Source: Hungatella sp. UBA5385 (GTDB lineage Bacteria > Bacillota > Clostridia > Lachnospirales > Lachnospiraceae). Taken from it: DNA of 45,929 nt. Under the pieces are notes generated by a model that was not told where the DNA came from, ran no database searches, and saw only the letters and a program-made list of their open reading frames with translations. Positions 22,999 to 30,859 of the stretch are shown here, one piece after another. The first letter of the stretch is position 1; each line of letters begins with the position of its first letter. The stretch is taken from positions 1 to 45,929 of the forward strand of contig DHOR01000057.1 in the NCBI GenBank assembly GCA_002409995.1, given 5' to 3'. The position numbers and the translations under genes are program-made.

Positions 22999-23205
22999 TT
23001 AAGCCAGTTTAGCCTTCTCTGTAATAACAGTCTGAATTCTGGCGATGTTCTTACGAACCTCTGTGATTCTGCTTGTATTGTCCAGCTGATTTGTTGCATT
23101 CTGGAATCTCAAGTTAAACAGTTCTTTCTTAGCAGCTACTAATTCTGTGTTCAGCTCTGCGGCTGATTTTGCTTTTAATTCTTCAACATACTTATTAGTT
23201 TTCAC
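22999..23205 (-). CDS. rpmC: 50S ribosomal protein L29
   Basis: uL29, tunnel-exit protein and SRP/trigger-factor docking site, 68 residues. The chosen start is the GTG at 23205 (KTNKYVEELKAKSAAELN), giving the usual N-terminus. A GTG three codons upstream is possible. Its start overlaps the last 11 bp of rplP, so the two are translationally coupled. The motif KELFNLRFQNATNQL is canonical. Confidence 0.96.
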   Translation of the reverse strand: MKTNKYVEELKAKSAAELNTELVAAKKELFNLRFQNATNQLDNTSRITEVRKNIARIQTVITEKAKLA

Positions 23206-23632
23206 TGTTATCACCGCCTTCTAAATCTGCTTTAGCAGCAATCTTACATCTGCAAGGTAACTTATGCATAGCAAGACGTAAAGCTTCACGTGCTGTTTCT
23301 TCAGGTACTCCAGCGATCTCAAATAATACACGGCCCGGCTTAACTACTGCTACCCAGTACTCCAGAGCGCCCTTACCGGAACCCATACGGGTTTCTGCTG
23401 GCTTTGATGTTACAGGTTTATCAGGGAAAATCTTAATCCAGACTTTACCACCACGCTTAATATAACGGGTCATGGCAACACGGGCTGCCTCAATCTGATT
23501 TGATTTGATCCAACATGGGTCTAAAGCGACTAAACCGTACTCACCATTGCTGATAGTATTGCCTCTTAAAGCCTTACCAGCCAGAGAGCCACGGAACTGT
23601 TTACGACGCTTAACTCTTTTAGGCATTAACAT
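23195..23632 (-). CDS. rplP: 50S ribosomal protein L16
   Basis: uL16, 145 residues, last-stage 50S assembly protein near the A site. MPKRVKRRKQFRGSLAGKALRGN and VAVVKPGRVLFEIAGVPEETAREALRLA are canonical. The ATG overlaps the rpsC stop by one base (TAATG), and its end overlaps rpmC. Confidence 0.98.
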   Translation of the reverse strand: MLMPKRVKRRKQFRGSLAGKALRGNTISNGEYGLVALDPCWIKSNQIEAARVAMTRYIKRGGKVWIKIFPDKPVTSKPAETRMGSGKGALEYWVAVVKPGRVLFEIAGVPEETAREALRLAMHKLPCRCKIAAKADLEGGDNSEN

Positions 23633-24288
23633 TATTTTCCGCTCCCTTCCTTATTTCCTTTAGTAGGAAGTACTTCACCTTTGTAGATCCAAACCTTAAC
23701 GCCGATCTTACCAAAGGTTGTATTCGCTTCAGCGAATCCATAGTCAATATCTGCTCTTAATGTCTGTAACGGAATGGTTCCTTCGCTGTAGAACTCTGTA
23801 CGAGCCATATCAGCACCGCCAACACGGCCTGCTACTGCAGTCTTAATACCCTTAATGCCAGACTTCATGGAACGACCCATGGTAGACTTCATAGCACGTC
23901 TGAAGGATACACGATTCTCTAACTGCTGTGCAATAGATTCTGCTACTAACTGAGCATCTTTATCTGGTCTCTTGATTTCCTTAATGTCTACGAATAATTT
24001 CTTATCTGTAAGCTTGGAAACTTCAGCTTTTAATTTCTCAATTTCAGATCCGCCTCTGCCGATTACAACACCAGGCTTAGCTGTATGAATAATAATTTTA
24101 ACACGGTCAGAAGCTCTTTCGATTTCGATGTTAGATATACCAGCACTGTATAATTTCTTTTTAATGAACTTTCTGATATTGTAGTCTTCAACTAAGTTAT
24201 CTGCAAAATCAGCTTCAGCATACCATTTTGAGTCCCAGTCTTTAATAACACCGACTCTTAAGCCGTGTGGATTAACTTTCTGTCCCAT
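23632..24288 (-). CDS. rpsC: 30S ribosomal protein S3
   Basis: uS3, 218 residues, at the mRNA entry tunnel with helicase activity. It begins MGQKVNPHGLRVGVIKDWDSKW. The KH domain has GVVIGRGGSEIEKLK (about 74-88), and the C-terminal domain ends GVKVWIYKGEVLP. Its stop overlaps the rplP start. Confidence 0.98.
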   Translation of the reverse strand: MGQKVNPHGLRVGVIKDWDSKWYAEADFADNLVEDYNIRKFIKKKLYSAGISNIEIERASDRVKIIIHTAKPGVVIGRGGSEIEKLKAEVSKLTDKKLFVDIKEIKRPDKDAQLVAESIAQQLENRVSFRRAMKSTMGRSMKSGIKGIKTAVAGRVGGADMARTEFYSEGTIPLQTLRADIDYGFAEANTTFGKIGVKVWIYKGEVLPTKGNKEGSGK

Positions 24289-24299
24289 TATTTGCCTCC

Positions 24300-24686
24300 T
24301 TATCTTTCATTAAGCACGATGGTTAAGTGGCTCATTCTCTTCTCGATTCTATAAGCGCGTCCCTGTGCTCTCGGTTTAACTCTCTTCATTGTTGGTCCCT
24401 TGTTTGCAAAACACTCTTCAACGTAGAGATTTGCAGGGTCCATACCGTTATTGTTCTCAGCATTAGCAATTGCTGATTTTAATAACTTCTCTATTAAAGT
24501 AGAAGCATATCTGGGATTGTAAGTTACAATACCAAGTGCTGTCTGCACGTCTTTGCCTCTGATGGCATCTAATACGAAGCATGCTTTCTGAACAGAAACT
24601 CTAGCGTAAGATAACTTAGCTGTTGGTCTTGTGTCCTTCTGAGCATTTCTTTCTCTCTTTATCTGACTTCTATGTCCTTTAGCCAT
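24300..24686 (-). CDS. rplV: 50S ribosomal protein L22
   Basis: uL22, 128 residues, forms part of the exit-tunnel constriction where macrolide-resistance changes can occur. ARVSVQKACFVLDAIRGKDV and the C-terminal tunnel loop KGPTMKRVKPRAQGRAYRIEKR are intact. Between rpsS and rpsC. Confidence 0.98.
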   Translation of the reverse strand: MAKGHRSQIKRERNAQKDTRPTAKLSYARVSVQKACFVLDAIRGKDVQTALGIVTYNPRYASTLIEKLLKSAIANAENNNGMDPANLYVEECFANKGPTMKRVKPRAQGRAYRIEKRMSHLTIVLNER

Positions 24687-24716
24687 TGGTGAAACCTCCT
24701 TTCAATCCTCGATCTA

Positions 24717-24998
24717 TTACTTGCGGCCAGACTTCTTCTCGTCTTTTCCATGACCTCTGTAGGTTCTGGTAGCAACGAATTCTCCAAGTTTATGTCCAAC
24801 CATATCTTCTGTAACATATACCGGAACGTGTTTTCTGCCGTCGTGAACTGCTATTGTATGTCCAAGCATCTGCGGGAAGATTGTAGAACGACGAGACCAG
24901 GTCTTAATTACCTGCTTCTGTCCTGCTGCATTCTGAGCATCTACTTTCTTCAGTAAAGACGCATCTGCAAATGGTCCTTTTTTAAGTGAGCGAGCCAT
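24717..24998 (-). CDS. rpsS: 30S ribosomal protein S19
   Basis: uS19 of the 30S head, 93 residues. MARSLKKGPFADASLLKKV and TIAVHDGRKHVPVYVTEDMVGHKLGEF are canonical. Between rplB and rplV. Confidence 0.98.
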   Translation of the reverse strand: MARSLKKGPFADASLLKKVDAQNAAGQKQVIKTWSRRSTIFPQMLGHTIAVHDGRKHVPVYVTEDMVGHKLGEFVATRTYRGHGKDEKKSGRK

Positions 24999-25017
24999 AG
25001 GTTCTAACCTCCTTCAA

Positions 25018-25866
25018 TTATTTAATGGTCCTTCCATCTCTTCTTCTAACGATTAACTTGTTAGACTGTTTGTTTTTCTTTCTTGTCTTTAAGCCAAGTG
25101 CCGGTTTGCCCCATGGTGTACTTGGACCTGGACGACCGATACCAGTCTTACCTTCACCACCACCGTGTGGATGGTCATTAGGGTTCATAACAGAACCACG
25201 TACAGTAGGTCTAAAGCCCATGTGACGTTTTCTACCAGCTTTACCGATTGTGATCAGGCTGTGATCGCCGTTACCAACAACACCGATAGTAGCTCTACAG
25301 TTGATAGGAACCATTCTCATCTCTCCGGAAGGTAAACGAAGTGTTGCATATTTTCCTTCTTTTGCCATTAACTGAGCACTGTTGCCAGCAGAACGAACTA
25401 ACTGACCGCCCTTACCTGGGTAAAGCTCAATGTTGTGTACCTGAGCACCAACAGGAATATGGCTTAATGGCATACAGTTACCAATCTTAGCCTCTGCTGT
25501 GATACCGCTCATAACCTTCATGCCATCTGTTAAACCAGCTGGAGCAAGGATATATGCTTTTGTACCGTCTTTGTAGCAGATTAATGCGATATTGGCTGTT
25601 CTGTTTGGATCATACTCGATTCCGATTACTGTTGCTGGAATTCCGTCTTTGCCATTTCTCTTGAAGTCAATGTTTCTATATTTTCTCTTAGCACCGCCTC
25701 CGCGATGTCTAACAGTGATCTTACCCTGATTATTACGACCAGCTGTTCTTGCTACTGTGTAGCTGATTAAAGACTTCTCTGGAGTTGTCTTGGTGATCTC
25801 TGAGAAATCAGAACCGGTCATATGTCTTCTGGAAGGGGTATATGGGGTATATTTTTTAATTCCCAT
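25018..25866 (-). CDS. rplB: 50S ribosomal protein L2
   Basis: uL2, 282 residues, essential for subunit association and peptidyl transferase centre assembly. The N-terminus GIKKYTPYTPSRRHMT, the middle GGGAKRKYRNIDF, and the C-terminal motif RGSVMNPNDHPHGGGEGKTGIGR (containing the conserved HPHGGGEG histidines) are complete. A 124-bp gap separates it from rplW, longer than usual, holding three small hairpins. Confidence 0.98.
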   Translation of the reverse strand: MGIKKYTPYTPSRRHMTGSDFSEITKTTPEKSLISYTVARTAGRNNQGKITVRHRGGGAKRKYRNIDFKRNGKDGIPATVIGIEYDPNRTANIALICYKDGTKAYILAPAGLTDGMKVMSGITAEAKIGNCMPLSHIPVGAQVHNIELYPGKGGQLVRSAGNSAQLMAKEGKYATLRLPSGEMRMVPINCRATIGVVGNGDHSLITIGKAGRKRHMGFRPTVRGSVMNPNDHPHGGGEGKTGIGRPGPSTPWGKPALGLKTRKKNKQSNKLIVRRRDGRTIK

Positions 25867-25990
25867 GTTGTAACTCTCCTTTCAACGCCGCCTGGCGTTT
25901 CATGTTATCGTGATATAATGTTCATCACATAGTCTTCGCTGCTTGCACAGCGGTACAATCATCTGATGAAGCTGCTGCTTCTAATGATGA
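25867..25990 (-). other. Intercistronic region with three small hairpins (rplW-rplB)
   Basis: On the - strand: CGCTG-TGCAAG-CAGCG, GTGAT...ATCAC around ATAAT, and AACGCC-AGGC-GGCGTT just before the rplB ribosome binding site. In most genomes rplW and rplB are nearly contiguous. No gene or terminator was seen. Confidence 0.4.
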
Positions 25991-26290
25991 TTACAGGCCT
26001 TCAAAGATCTCGATGTCTTTGCTGTCAGCTGTTAACTGAACAATTGCCTTTTTTGTCTTAGCTGTCTTACCGAAGGTTGTGCCTCTTCTCTTAGTCTTGC
26101 CTTCTAAGTTCATTGTGTTTACAGTCTGAACCTTGGTGCCTGGGAACATCTTCTCAACAGCATCTTTAATCATAGCTTTATTAGCATCTGTGTGAACTAA
26201 GAATGTGTACTTTTTGGACGCCATAGCGTTCATGCTCTTCTCAGTTACCACAGGCTTCTGAATTACATCATAATATTTAATATCTGCCAT
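25991..26290 (-). CDS. rplW: 50S ribosomal protein L23
   Basis: uL23, 99 residues, tunnel-exit docking site for trigger factor and SRP. YYDVIQKPVVTEKSMNAMA and TVNTMNLEGKTKRRG are canonical. The start overlaps the rplD stop by one base (TAATG). Confidence 0.98.
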   Translation of the reverse strand: MADIKYYDVIQKPVVTEKSMNAMASKKYTFLVHTDANKAMIKDAVEKMFPGTKVQTVNTMNLEGKTKRRGTTFGKTAKTKKAIVQLTADSKDIEIFEGL

Positions 26291-26910
26291 TATGCGTACA
26301 CCTCCTCGATTGCTGCAACAGCAGTCTTGGTAGCAACAACTGTGTTGTACTTTAAGATATCATATACATTGATTGTGTTAGCGGAAGCAGCCTTAACAGC
26401 AGGAATGTTTCTAGCGGATAATACTGCGTTTGTGCTGTCCTCACCAACGATAACCAAAGCCTTGGATACCTTTAAGTTATTTAAAACGGTCTGGAACTTC
26501 TTTGTTTTGATCTCATCAAACTTTAACTCATCTACAACGATGAACTTATTGTCGTTCACTCTGCTTGTAAGAGCGGATTTCAGAGCAAGTCTTCTTTCCT
26601 TCTTGTTCAGTTTGATTGTGTAATCTCTTGGAGCTGGAGCAAATACTACTCCGCCGCCTGTCCACTGTGGAGCTCTTGTTGAACCCTGTCTTGCATGACC
26701 GGTTCCTTTCTGTTTCCAAGGTTTTCTTCCACCACCGGCTACTTCAGAACGAGTCTTAGCCTTCTGTGTTCCCTGGCGCTTATTAGCGAGCTGGCTTACA
26801 ACTGCTAAGTGTACAAGGTGTTCATTAACATTCACACCAAACACTGCATCGTTTAACTCTAATGTGCCAACTTCTTTACCTTCCATATTGTAAACAGATA
26901 CGTTTGCCAT
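26290..26910 (-). CDS. rplD: 50S ribosomal protein L4
   Basis: uL4, 206 residues, lining the exit tunnel. The tunnel loop RQGTQKAKTRSEVAGGGRKPWKQKGTGHARQGSTRAPQW region is intact at about 44-82. In E. coli it is the feedback regulator of the S10 operon; such a role here is not known. Overlaps rplW by one base. Confidence 0.98.
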   Translation of the reverse strand: MANVSVYNMEGKEVGTLELNDAVFGVNVNEHLVHLAVVSQLANKRQGTQKAKTRSEVAGGGRKPWKQKGTGHARQGSTRAPQWTGGGVVFAPAPRDYTIKLNKKERRLALKSALTSRVNDNKFIVVDELKFDEIKTKKFQTVLNNLKVSKALVIVGEDSTNAVLSARNIPAVKAASANTINVYDILKYNTVVATKTAVAAIEEVYA

Positions 26911-26939
26911 CTGTGTGTTCCTCCTTTCTTATAAAAGCA

Positions 26940-27575
26940 TTAGTTCTCTGCTTTTACTGTTTCCTTGATTGTTACTAAAGACTTCTTTGGTCCTGGTACA
27001 GCGCCCTTAACCAAAATCAGGTTGTTTTCTGCATCAACCTTAACGATTTCCAGGTTCTGAATGGTAACTCTCTTGTTACCCATCTGTCCTGGCATCTTCT
27101 TACCTTTGAAAACCTTGCTTGGATCAGAAGCTGAACCACTGGAACCCTGATGACGATGGAACTTGGAACCATGAGCCATAGGTCCTCTGGAAAAACCGTG
27201 TCTCTTAATAGCACCCTGGAAACCTTTACCTTTGGAGATTGCGGTTGCATCAATCTTATCGCCTGCTGCGAAGATCTCAGCTTTGATTTCGTCTTTTACA
27301 GAATACTCGGAAGCATTCTCAAGCTTAAATTCTCTTACGTATCTCTTGTAAGATACACCAGCCTTATCAAAATGGCCCTTAACAGGTTTGCTTACCAGTT
27401 TTGCTCTCTTATCAACAAAACCTACCTGTACTGCACTGTAACCATCGTTGTCAACTGTCTTAACCTGTGTTACTACACAAGGTCCAGCCTGAAGAACGGT
27501 TACTGGAGTTAATACTCCGTTTTCGTTGAAGATCTGTGTCATTCCGACTTTAGTAGCTAAAATAGCCTTCTTCAT
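26940..27575 (-). CDS. rplC: 50S ribosomal protein L3
   Basis: uL3, 211 residues, assembly initiator near the peptidyl transferase centre. It begins MKKAILATKVGMTQIFNENG. The signature KGKGFQGAIKRHGFSRGPMAHGSKFHR covers about 114-140. The ATG follows AGGAGG. An unusual 182-bp structured gap separates it from rpsJ upstream. Confidence 0.98.
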   Translation of the reverse strand: MKKAILATKVGMTQIFNENGVLTPVTVLQAGPCVVTQVKTVDNDGYSAVQVGFVDKRAKLVSKPVKGHFDKAGVSYKRYVREFKLENASEYSVKDEIKAEIFAAGDKIDATAISKGKGFQGAIKRHGFSRGPMAHGSKFHRHQGSSGSASDPSKVFKGKKMPGQMGNKRVTIQNLEIVKVDAENNLILVKGAVPGPKKSLVTIKETVKAEN

Positions 27576-27597
27576 GTTTCTACCTCCTGTTTGTTAA

Positions 27598-27701
27598 TTC
27601 TACAGCGGATTGCTTGCGCAATCATCCTAGAACAGCCCAATATACGTGGAACACTATGACTCTACCTGGTAGAGATGTTGATTCCTTACAGGAAAAGTGT
27701 T
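27598..27701 (-). ncRNA. Structured intercistronic RNA between rpsJ and rplC (three-way junction plus GNRA hairpin)
   Basis: On the - strand AACACT/AGTGTT (27696-27701 with 27650-27655) closes two hairpins: TTCC-TGTAA-GGAA (27682-27694) and CTCTAC-CAG-GTAGAG (27660-27674). Nearer rplC, TTCTA/TAGAA (27628-27632 with 27598-27602) encloses GATTGC-GCAA-GCAATC (27608-27623), which has a GNRA tetraloop. No T-run follows. Position suggests control of rplC translation or mRNA processing (inference). Confidence 0.5.
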
Positions 27702-27757
27702 GCTTCTATATTAAAACCCTTCAGGATCTTACTTAGCTTTGTTTCTTGTGATGAAGA

Positions 27758-28075
27758 TTATTTGTTCTTCATCTTGATATCAATGTAAACACCTGCTGGC
27801 ATTTCCAGTCTGGATAATGCATCAACTGTCTTTTGACTTGGTGTGATGATATCAATCAGTCTCTTATGAGTTCTCTGCTCGAACTGCTCTCTGGAATCTT
27901 TGTACTTGTGAACTGCACGTAAGATTGTTACCACTTCTTTCTTAGTTGGTAACGGCACTGGTCCACTCACCTGAGATCCTGTTTTCTTAACAGTGTCGAT
28001 GATTTTGCTGGCTGACTGATCTACTAACTGATGATCGTATGCCTTTAATGTGATTCTCATTACTTGACTTGCCAT
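27758..28075 (-). CDS. rpsJ: 30S ribosomal protein S10 (NusE)
   Basis: uS10, 105 residues, 30S head protein and NusB partner in antitermination. ITLKAYDHQLVDQSASKII and the GPVPLPTKKEVVTILRAVHKYKDSREQFEQRTHKRLI region are canonical. The start MASQVMR has a GGAGGCGAC site upstream. It is the first gene of the S10-spc block, with its own promoter and a structured leader of about 220 nt. The tuf gene, which normally precedes it, is about 10.8 kb away. Confidence 0.98.
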   Translation of the reverse strand: MASQVMRITLKAYDHQLVDQSASKIIDTVKKTGSQVSGPVPLPTKKEVVTILRAVHKYKDSREQFEQRTHKRLIDIITPSQKTVDALSRLEMPAGVYIDIKMKNK

Positions 28076-28298
28076 AAAAAAAGTCGCCTCCTTTTCGCAC
28101 TTTGTAGAAGTACGACAAGCGGTGACTGTACACGTTCCCGTGTGTGTCCTCAGGACTACACACTGATTTTCTGTTATTATTAACAGAAGTCTTTAATTGT
28201 ACAGTGACTTGTCGCCAGTTTCCTAACTTGACATTCGCTCCACGGAAAACCTGCTTATTAAGCAGCAACCTCACGCTTCAACGCTATCATGCCACAGC
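28076..28298 (-). ncRNA. S10 operon leader RNA with three-way junction
   Basis: Helix P1a CGACAAG/CTTGTCG (28208-28214 with 28113-28119) and P1b CTGTACA/TGTACAG (28198-28204 with 28126-28132) close two hairpins: TTCTGTTA-ATAA-TAACAGAA (28169-28188) and GTGTGT-GTCC-TGA-GGAC-ACACAC with one bulged base (28140-28163). A CTGCTT-AAT-AAGCAG hairpin lies nearer the 5' end. The ribosome binding site follows directly. Autoregulation by a ribosomal protein is likely by analogy with other S10 operons, but I could not identify the RNA family. Confidence 0.6.
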
Positions 28299-28304
28299 CT
28301 TTAG

Positions 28305-28333
28305 ATAATAGCATACTTTTTTTTACTTTGCAA
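28305..28333 (-). promoter_or_regulatory. Promoter of the S10-spc operon
   Basis: On the - strand TTGCAA (28328-28333) and TATTAT (28305-28310) are 17 bp apart with a TG extension (ATGCTATTAT). Confidence 0.85.
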
Positions 28334-28343
28334 GCACTTTTTT

Positions 28344-28384
28344 CAAAAAAATAGCGCAGAAACTAAATTAATGGTTTCTGCGCT
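28344..28384 (-). terminator. Terminator of the cell-wall-binding protein gene
   Basis: On the - strand an 11-bp perfect stem AGCGCAGAAAC / GTTTCTGCGCT (28374-28384 with 28353-28363) is followed by a run of seven Ts. It isolates the S10 operon from upstream transcription. Confidence 0.92.
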
Positions 28385-28398
28385 AATTTCTATGTATT

Positions 28399-29760
28399 TT
28401 AATAATTATCCCAGATAGGCTCAGCTGCTTCTCTGTAGGTTCCTGAGGCGTTCTCTTCATTAACCTTTAACAGAGTACCTGTGGAGCTGGTCTTATATTT
28501 CGTACCATCTGCGTCCTTTACAGTAGTATTCTTAGCAATTTTGCCGTTGCTGTTAACAACATAGGTAGTATATCCGCTGCCTGTGGGAATGCTGACAGGC
28601 TGATACTTACTTCCCTCTTCAGCTACCTGAAGTTTACCCTTATAATAGAGGTAACTATCTTTCACACCGGTATATCCCCGTCCGCTGTCACTAAAGTAGA
28701 ATGTTGTCTCACTGCCATCACCTTCAGTAATCTTAATTTTACCCTTCTGCATGGTGCTGGTTTTCTTATCACCAAAATAATAGGCAGTGTAATCTTCGGT
28801 GCTTCCGATTCTCACCTTCTGTAATCCATAGACCGGATTACCAAGGTTATTAAACATATAGGTCTTATTATTAATTTTAATCAGATCCTGGGTACTTCCT
28901 TCCCCTTCCTTGGGACCGGCCTTAGGAGTGCCGTTGTTGGAGAAATAGAACCACTCCACCTCATACTCATATCCCTCAATATCACTGGGAGGTTCAATGG
29001 AATACCAACCTGTTCGAAGCTTACCATTACTATCATAGTACTTGTAATTCTGAATATCATATTGAGCATTGCTCACTCCGACTTCCTTCCAGCCGGTCTG
29101 AAGAGCACCATCTGAATCAAAACAATAAGCAACGCCATTGATCTTATAATTTCCATATTCTCCCTGACTATCCTTTGGTACATACTTCTTTCCATTATCA
29201 TTGAAGTAATACCACTTCTTACCATCATCATCCTCATCACCAGGTGTGATATAGTCAGGATCATAATCGCTGTCAGGAGGAATCAGCTGCTGCCAGCCGG
29301 TACGCATCACACCATCACTGCCTGTGTAATACATATTATCTAAAACCCAGCCAGTCTGCATCTCGCCGTTTTCATCAAAATAATACCACTTATTATTAAT
29401 CTTGGACCAGTTCTCCATAATTGCCTTACCGCTGCTTCCAAAATAATACCACTTATAATCAGAACTTCCGGAATCGGCAAACTTCATCCACTTATCTGTA
29501 ACTAAAATACCGTTGGAATCCATATAATAGGTGTTATCAACCCAACTGTTAACAGCCATCTCTCCACTGCCGTTTAAATAACGCCATAGGTTGTCCGCAC
29601 CTTTTTTCCAAACATTGGTTACTTTATAACCACTCGAATCATAATAAACCCAGGTATTGCCGGACTGAGACCAGCCCTCTGCTGCCCAGGCACTGATAGA
29701 CGCTGTACCTAACGTCATCATGGCCGCCATAGCAAGCACAATGAGACCCTTCTTCTTCAT
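28399..29760 (-). CDS. Secreted cell-wall/choline-binding repeat protein
   Basis: About 453 residues from the ATG at 29760 (MKKKGLIV), which follows AAGGAGTG; the longer open frame upstream has no good site. A signal peptide of about 26 residues (hydrophobic LIVLAMAAMMTLGTASISAWA) is followed almost at once by cell-wall-binding repeats, which fill most of the protein (NTWVYYDSSG, NLWRYLNGSG, YKWYYFGSSG, NKWYYFDENG, KKWYYFNDNG, VEWFYFSNNG). Some blocks carry acidic inserts such as PDSDYDPDY. No catalytic domain is present, so it may be a wall-anchored structural or binding protein. It has its own promoter and terminator and is the first gene inserted between rpsJ and tuf. Confidence 0.88.
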   Translation of the reverse strand: MKKKGLIVLAMAAMMTLGTASISAWAAEGWSQSGNTWVYYDSSGYKVTNVWKKGADNLWRYLNGSGEMAVNSWVDNTYYMDSNGILVTDKWMKFADSGSSDYKWYYFGSSGKAIMENWSKINNKWYYFDENGEMQTGWVLDNMYYTGSDGVMRTGWQQLIPPDSDYDPDYITPGDEDDDGKKWYYFNDNGKKYVPKDSQGEYGNYKINGVAYCFDSDGALQTGWKEVGVSNAQYDIQNYKYYDSNGKLRTGWYSIEPPSDIEGYEYEVEWFYFSNNGTPKAGPKEGEGSTQDLIKINNKTYMFNNLGNPVYGLQKVRIGSTEDYTAYYFGDKKTSTMQKGKIKITEGDGSETTFYFSDSGRGYTGVKDSYLYYKGKLQVAEEGSKYQPVSIPTGSGYTTYVVNSNGKIAKNTTVKDADGTKYKTSSTGTLLKVNEENASGTYREAAEPIWDNY

Positions 29761-29802
29761 ATTGTCACTCCTTACAAGTATTTCCATTTATACTATGGAT
29801 CT

Positions 29803-29831
29803 ATTGTAGCAATTTATTGAAAAATATTCAA
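29803..29831 (-). promoter_or_regulatory. Promoter of the cell-wall-binding protein gene
   Basis: On the - strand TTGAAT (29826-29831) and TACAAT (29803-29808) are separated by 17 bp, with a TG extension (TTGCTACAAT), about 40 bp before the ATG. Confidence 0.75.
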
Positions 29832-29889
29832 CCTATTTTATCTTTCGATTATATTACAAATTTCCAACGCTCGCATCTTAAGGCTTTAC

Positions 29890-29919
29890 TTGACGCTTCC
29901 CCCCGCTATCCCTTATAAT
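29890..29919 (+). promoter_or_regulatory. Promoter of the methyltransferase gene
   Basis: TTGACG (29890-29895) and TATAAT (29914-29919) are separated by 18 bp, divergent from the promoter at 29803-29831. Confidence 0.75.
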
Positions 29920-29980
29920 CATAGAATCATGAGTTTAAATAATTGCTATAAGTTTTATAGAAGAAAGGTCGGTAATTACC

Positions 29981-30847
29981 ATGTGGATTGCAGATGGTTG
30001 GAAGGATTATGAAGTTATAGATTGTTCAGAAGGAGAAAAACTGGAGAGATGGGGAAGTTATCTTCTGGTTCGGCCAGACCCACAGGTGATCTGGTCCACT
30101 CCAAAAACCGAAAAGGACTGGAAGAAAATGAATGGTCATTATCACCGCAGCGCCAAAGGCGGAGGTGAATGGGAGTTTTTTGATCTTCCTGAACAGTGGA
30201 CCATTTCTTATAAGTCCCTAACCTTTAATCTAAAGCCCTTCAGTTTTAAGCATACAGGGCTTTTCCCGGAACAGGCAGCTAACTGGGATTGGTTTGGTGA
30301 TAAGATCCGCAAGGCAGGAAGACCGGTGAAGGTCTTAAATCTTTTTGCCTATACAGGAGGAGCCACTCTTGCAGCCGCTGCCGCCGGAGCTTCTGTCACC
30401 CATGTTGATGCTTCCAAGGGTATGGTTGCATGGGCAAAGGAGAATGCCAGATCCTCTGGTTTAGAACAGGCACCTATCCGATGGATTGTAGATGACTGCG
30501 TTAAGTTTGTAGAGCGTGAGATTCGAAGAGGCAATCATTACGATGCCGTCATTATGGACCCCCCTTCTTATGGAAGAGGCCCAAAGGGTGAGATTTGGAA
30601 AATTGAAGATGCCATCCACCCTCTGGTACAGCTATGTGCACAGCTTCTGTCAGACAAGCCACTATTTTTCCTTATTAACTCTTATACTACCGGTCTTGCT
30701 CCTGCTGTTCTCAGCTACATGCTGGCAGTAGAGATTGGAGCAAAGCACAAAGGAACTGTGTGTTCCGAGGAAGTGGGACTGCCTGTTACTAAAACAGGTC
30801 TTGTTCTTCCCTGTGGTGCTTCCGGCAGATGGTGGAGCGAGAGTTAG
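29981..30847 (+). CDS. Class I SAM-dependent methyltransferase, RlmI/RlmK-like
   Basis: 288 residues. The Rossmann SAM-binding motif LNLFAYTGGATL is at 119-130, the acidic residue D143 follows in HVDASKGM, and the catalytic-type motif MDPPSYGRG is at 192-200. These match the 23S rRNA m5C/m7G methyltransferase-like family (PF10672 type). The N-terminal 110 residues carry the beta-rich segment GLFPEQAANWDW seen in that family. No PUA domain is present, so the exact target RNA is uncertain. Own promoter. It converges on the acyltransferase gene, 12 bp apart, with a small GTTAGA/TCTAAC hairpin in the junction. Confidence 0.85.
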   Translation: MWIADGWKDYEVIDCSEGEKLERWGSYLLVRPDPQVIWSTPKTEKDWKKMNGHYHRSAKGGGEWEFFDLPEQWTISYKSLTFNLKPFSFKHTGLFPEQAANWDWFGDKIRKAGRPVKVLNLFAYTGGATLAAAAAGASVTHVDASKGMVAWAKENARSSGLEQAPIRWIVDDCVKFVEREIRRGNHYDAVIMDPPSYGRGPKGEIWKIEDAIHPLVQLCAQLLSDKPLFFLINSYTTGLAPAVLSYMLAVEIGAKHKGTVCSEEVGLPVTKTGLVLPCGASGRWWSES

Positions 30848-30859
30848 ATATAGAATTCT

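Noticed and set aside
27987..28274. 95-residue frame overlapping the S10 leader
   Set aside because: It overlaps the rpsJ start out of frame and runs through the leader helices, so the RNA structure is the better explanation.
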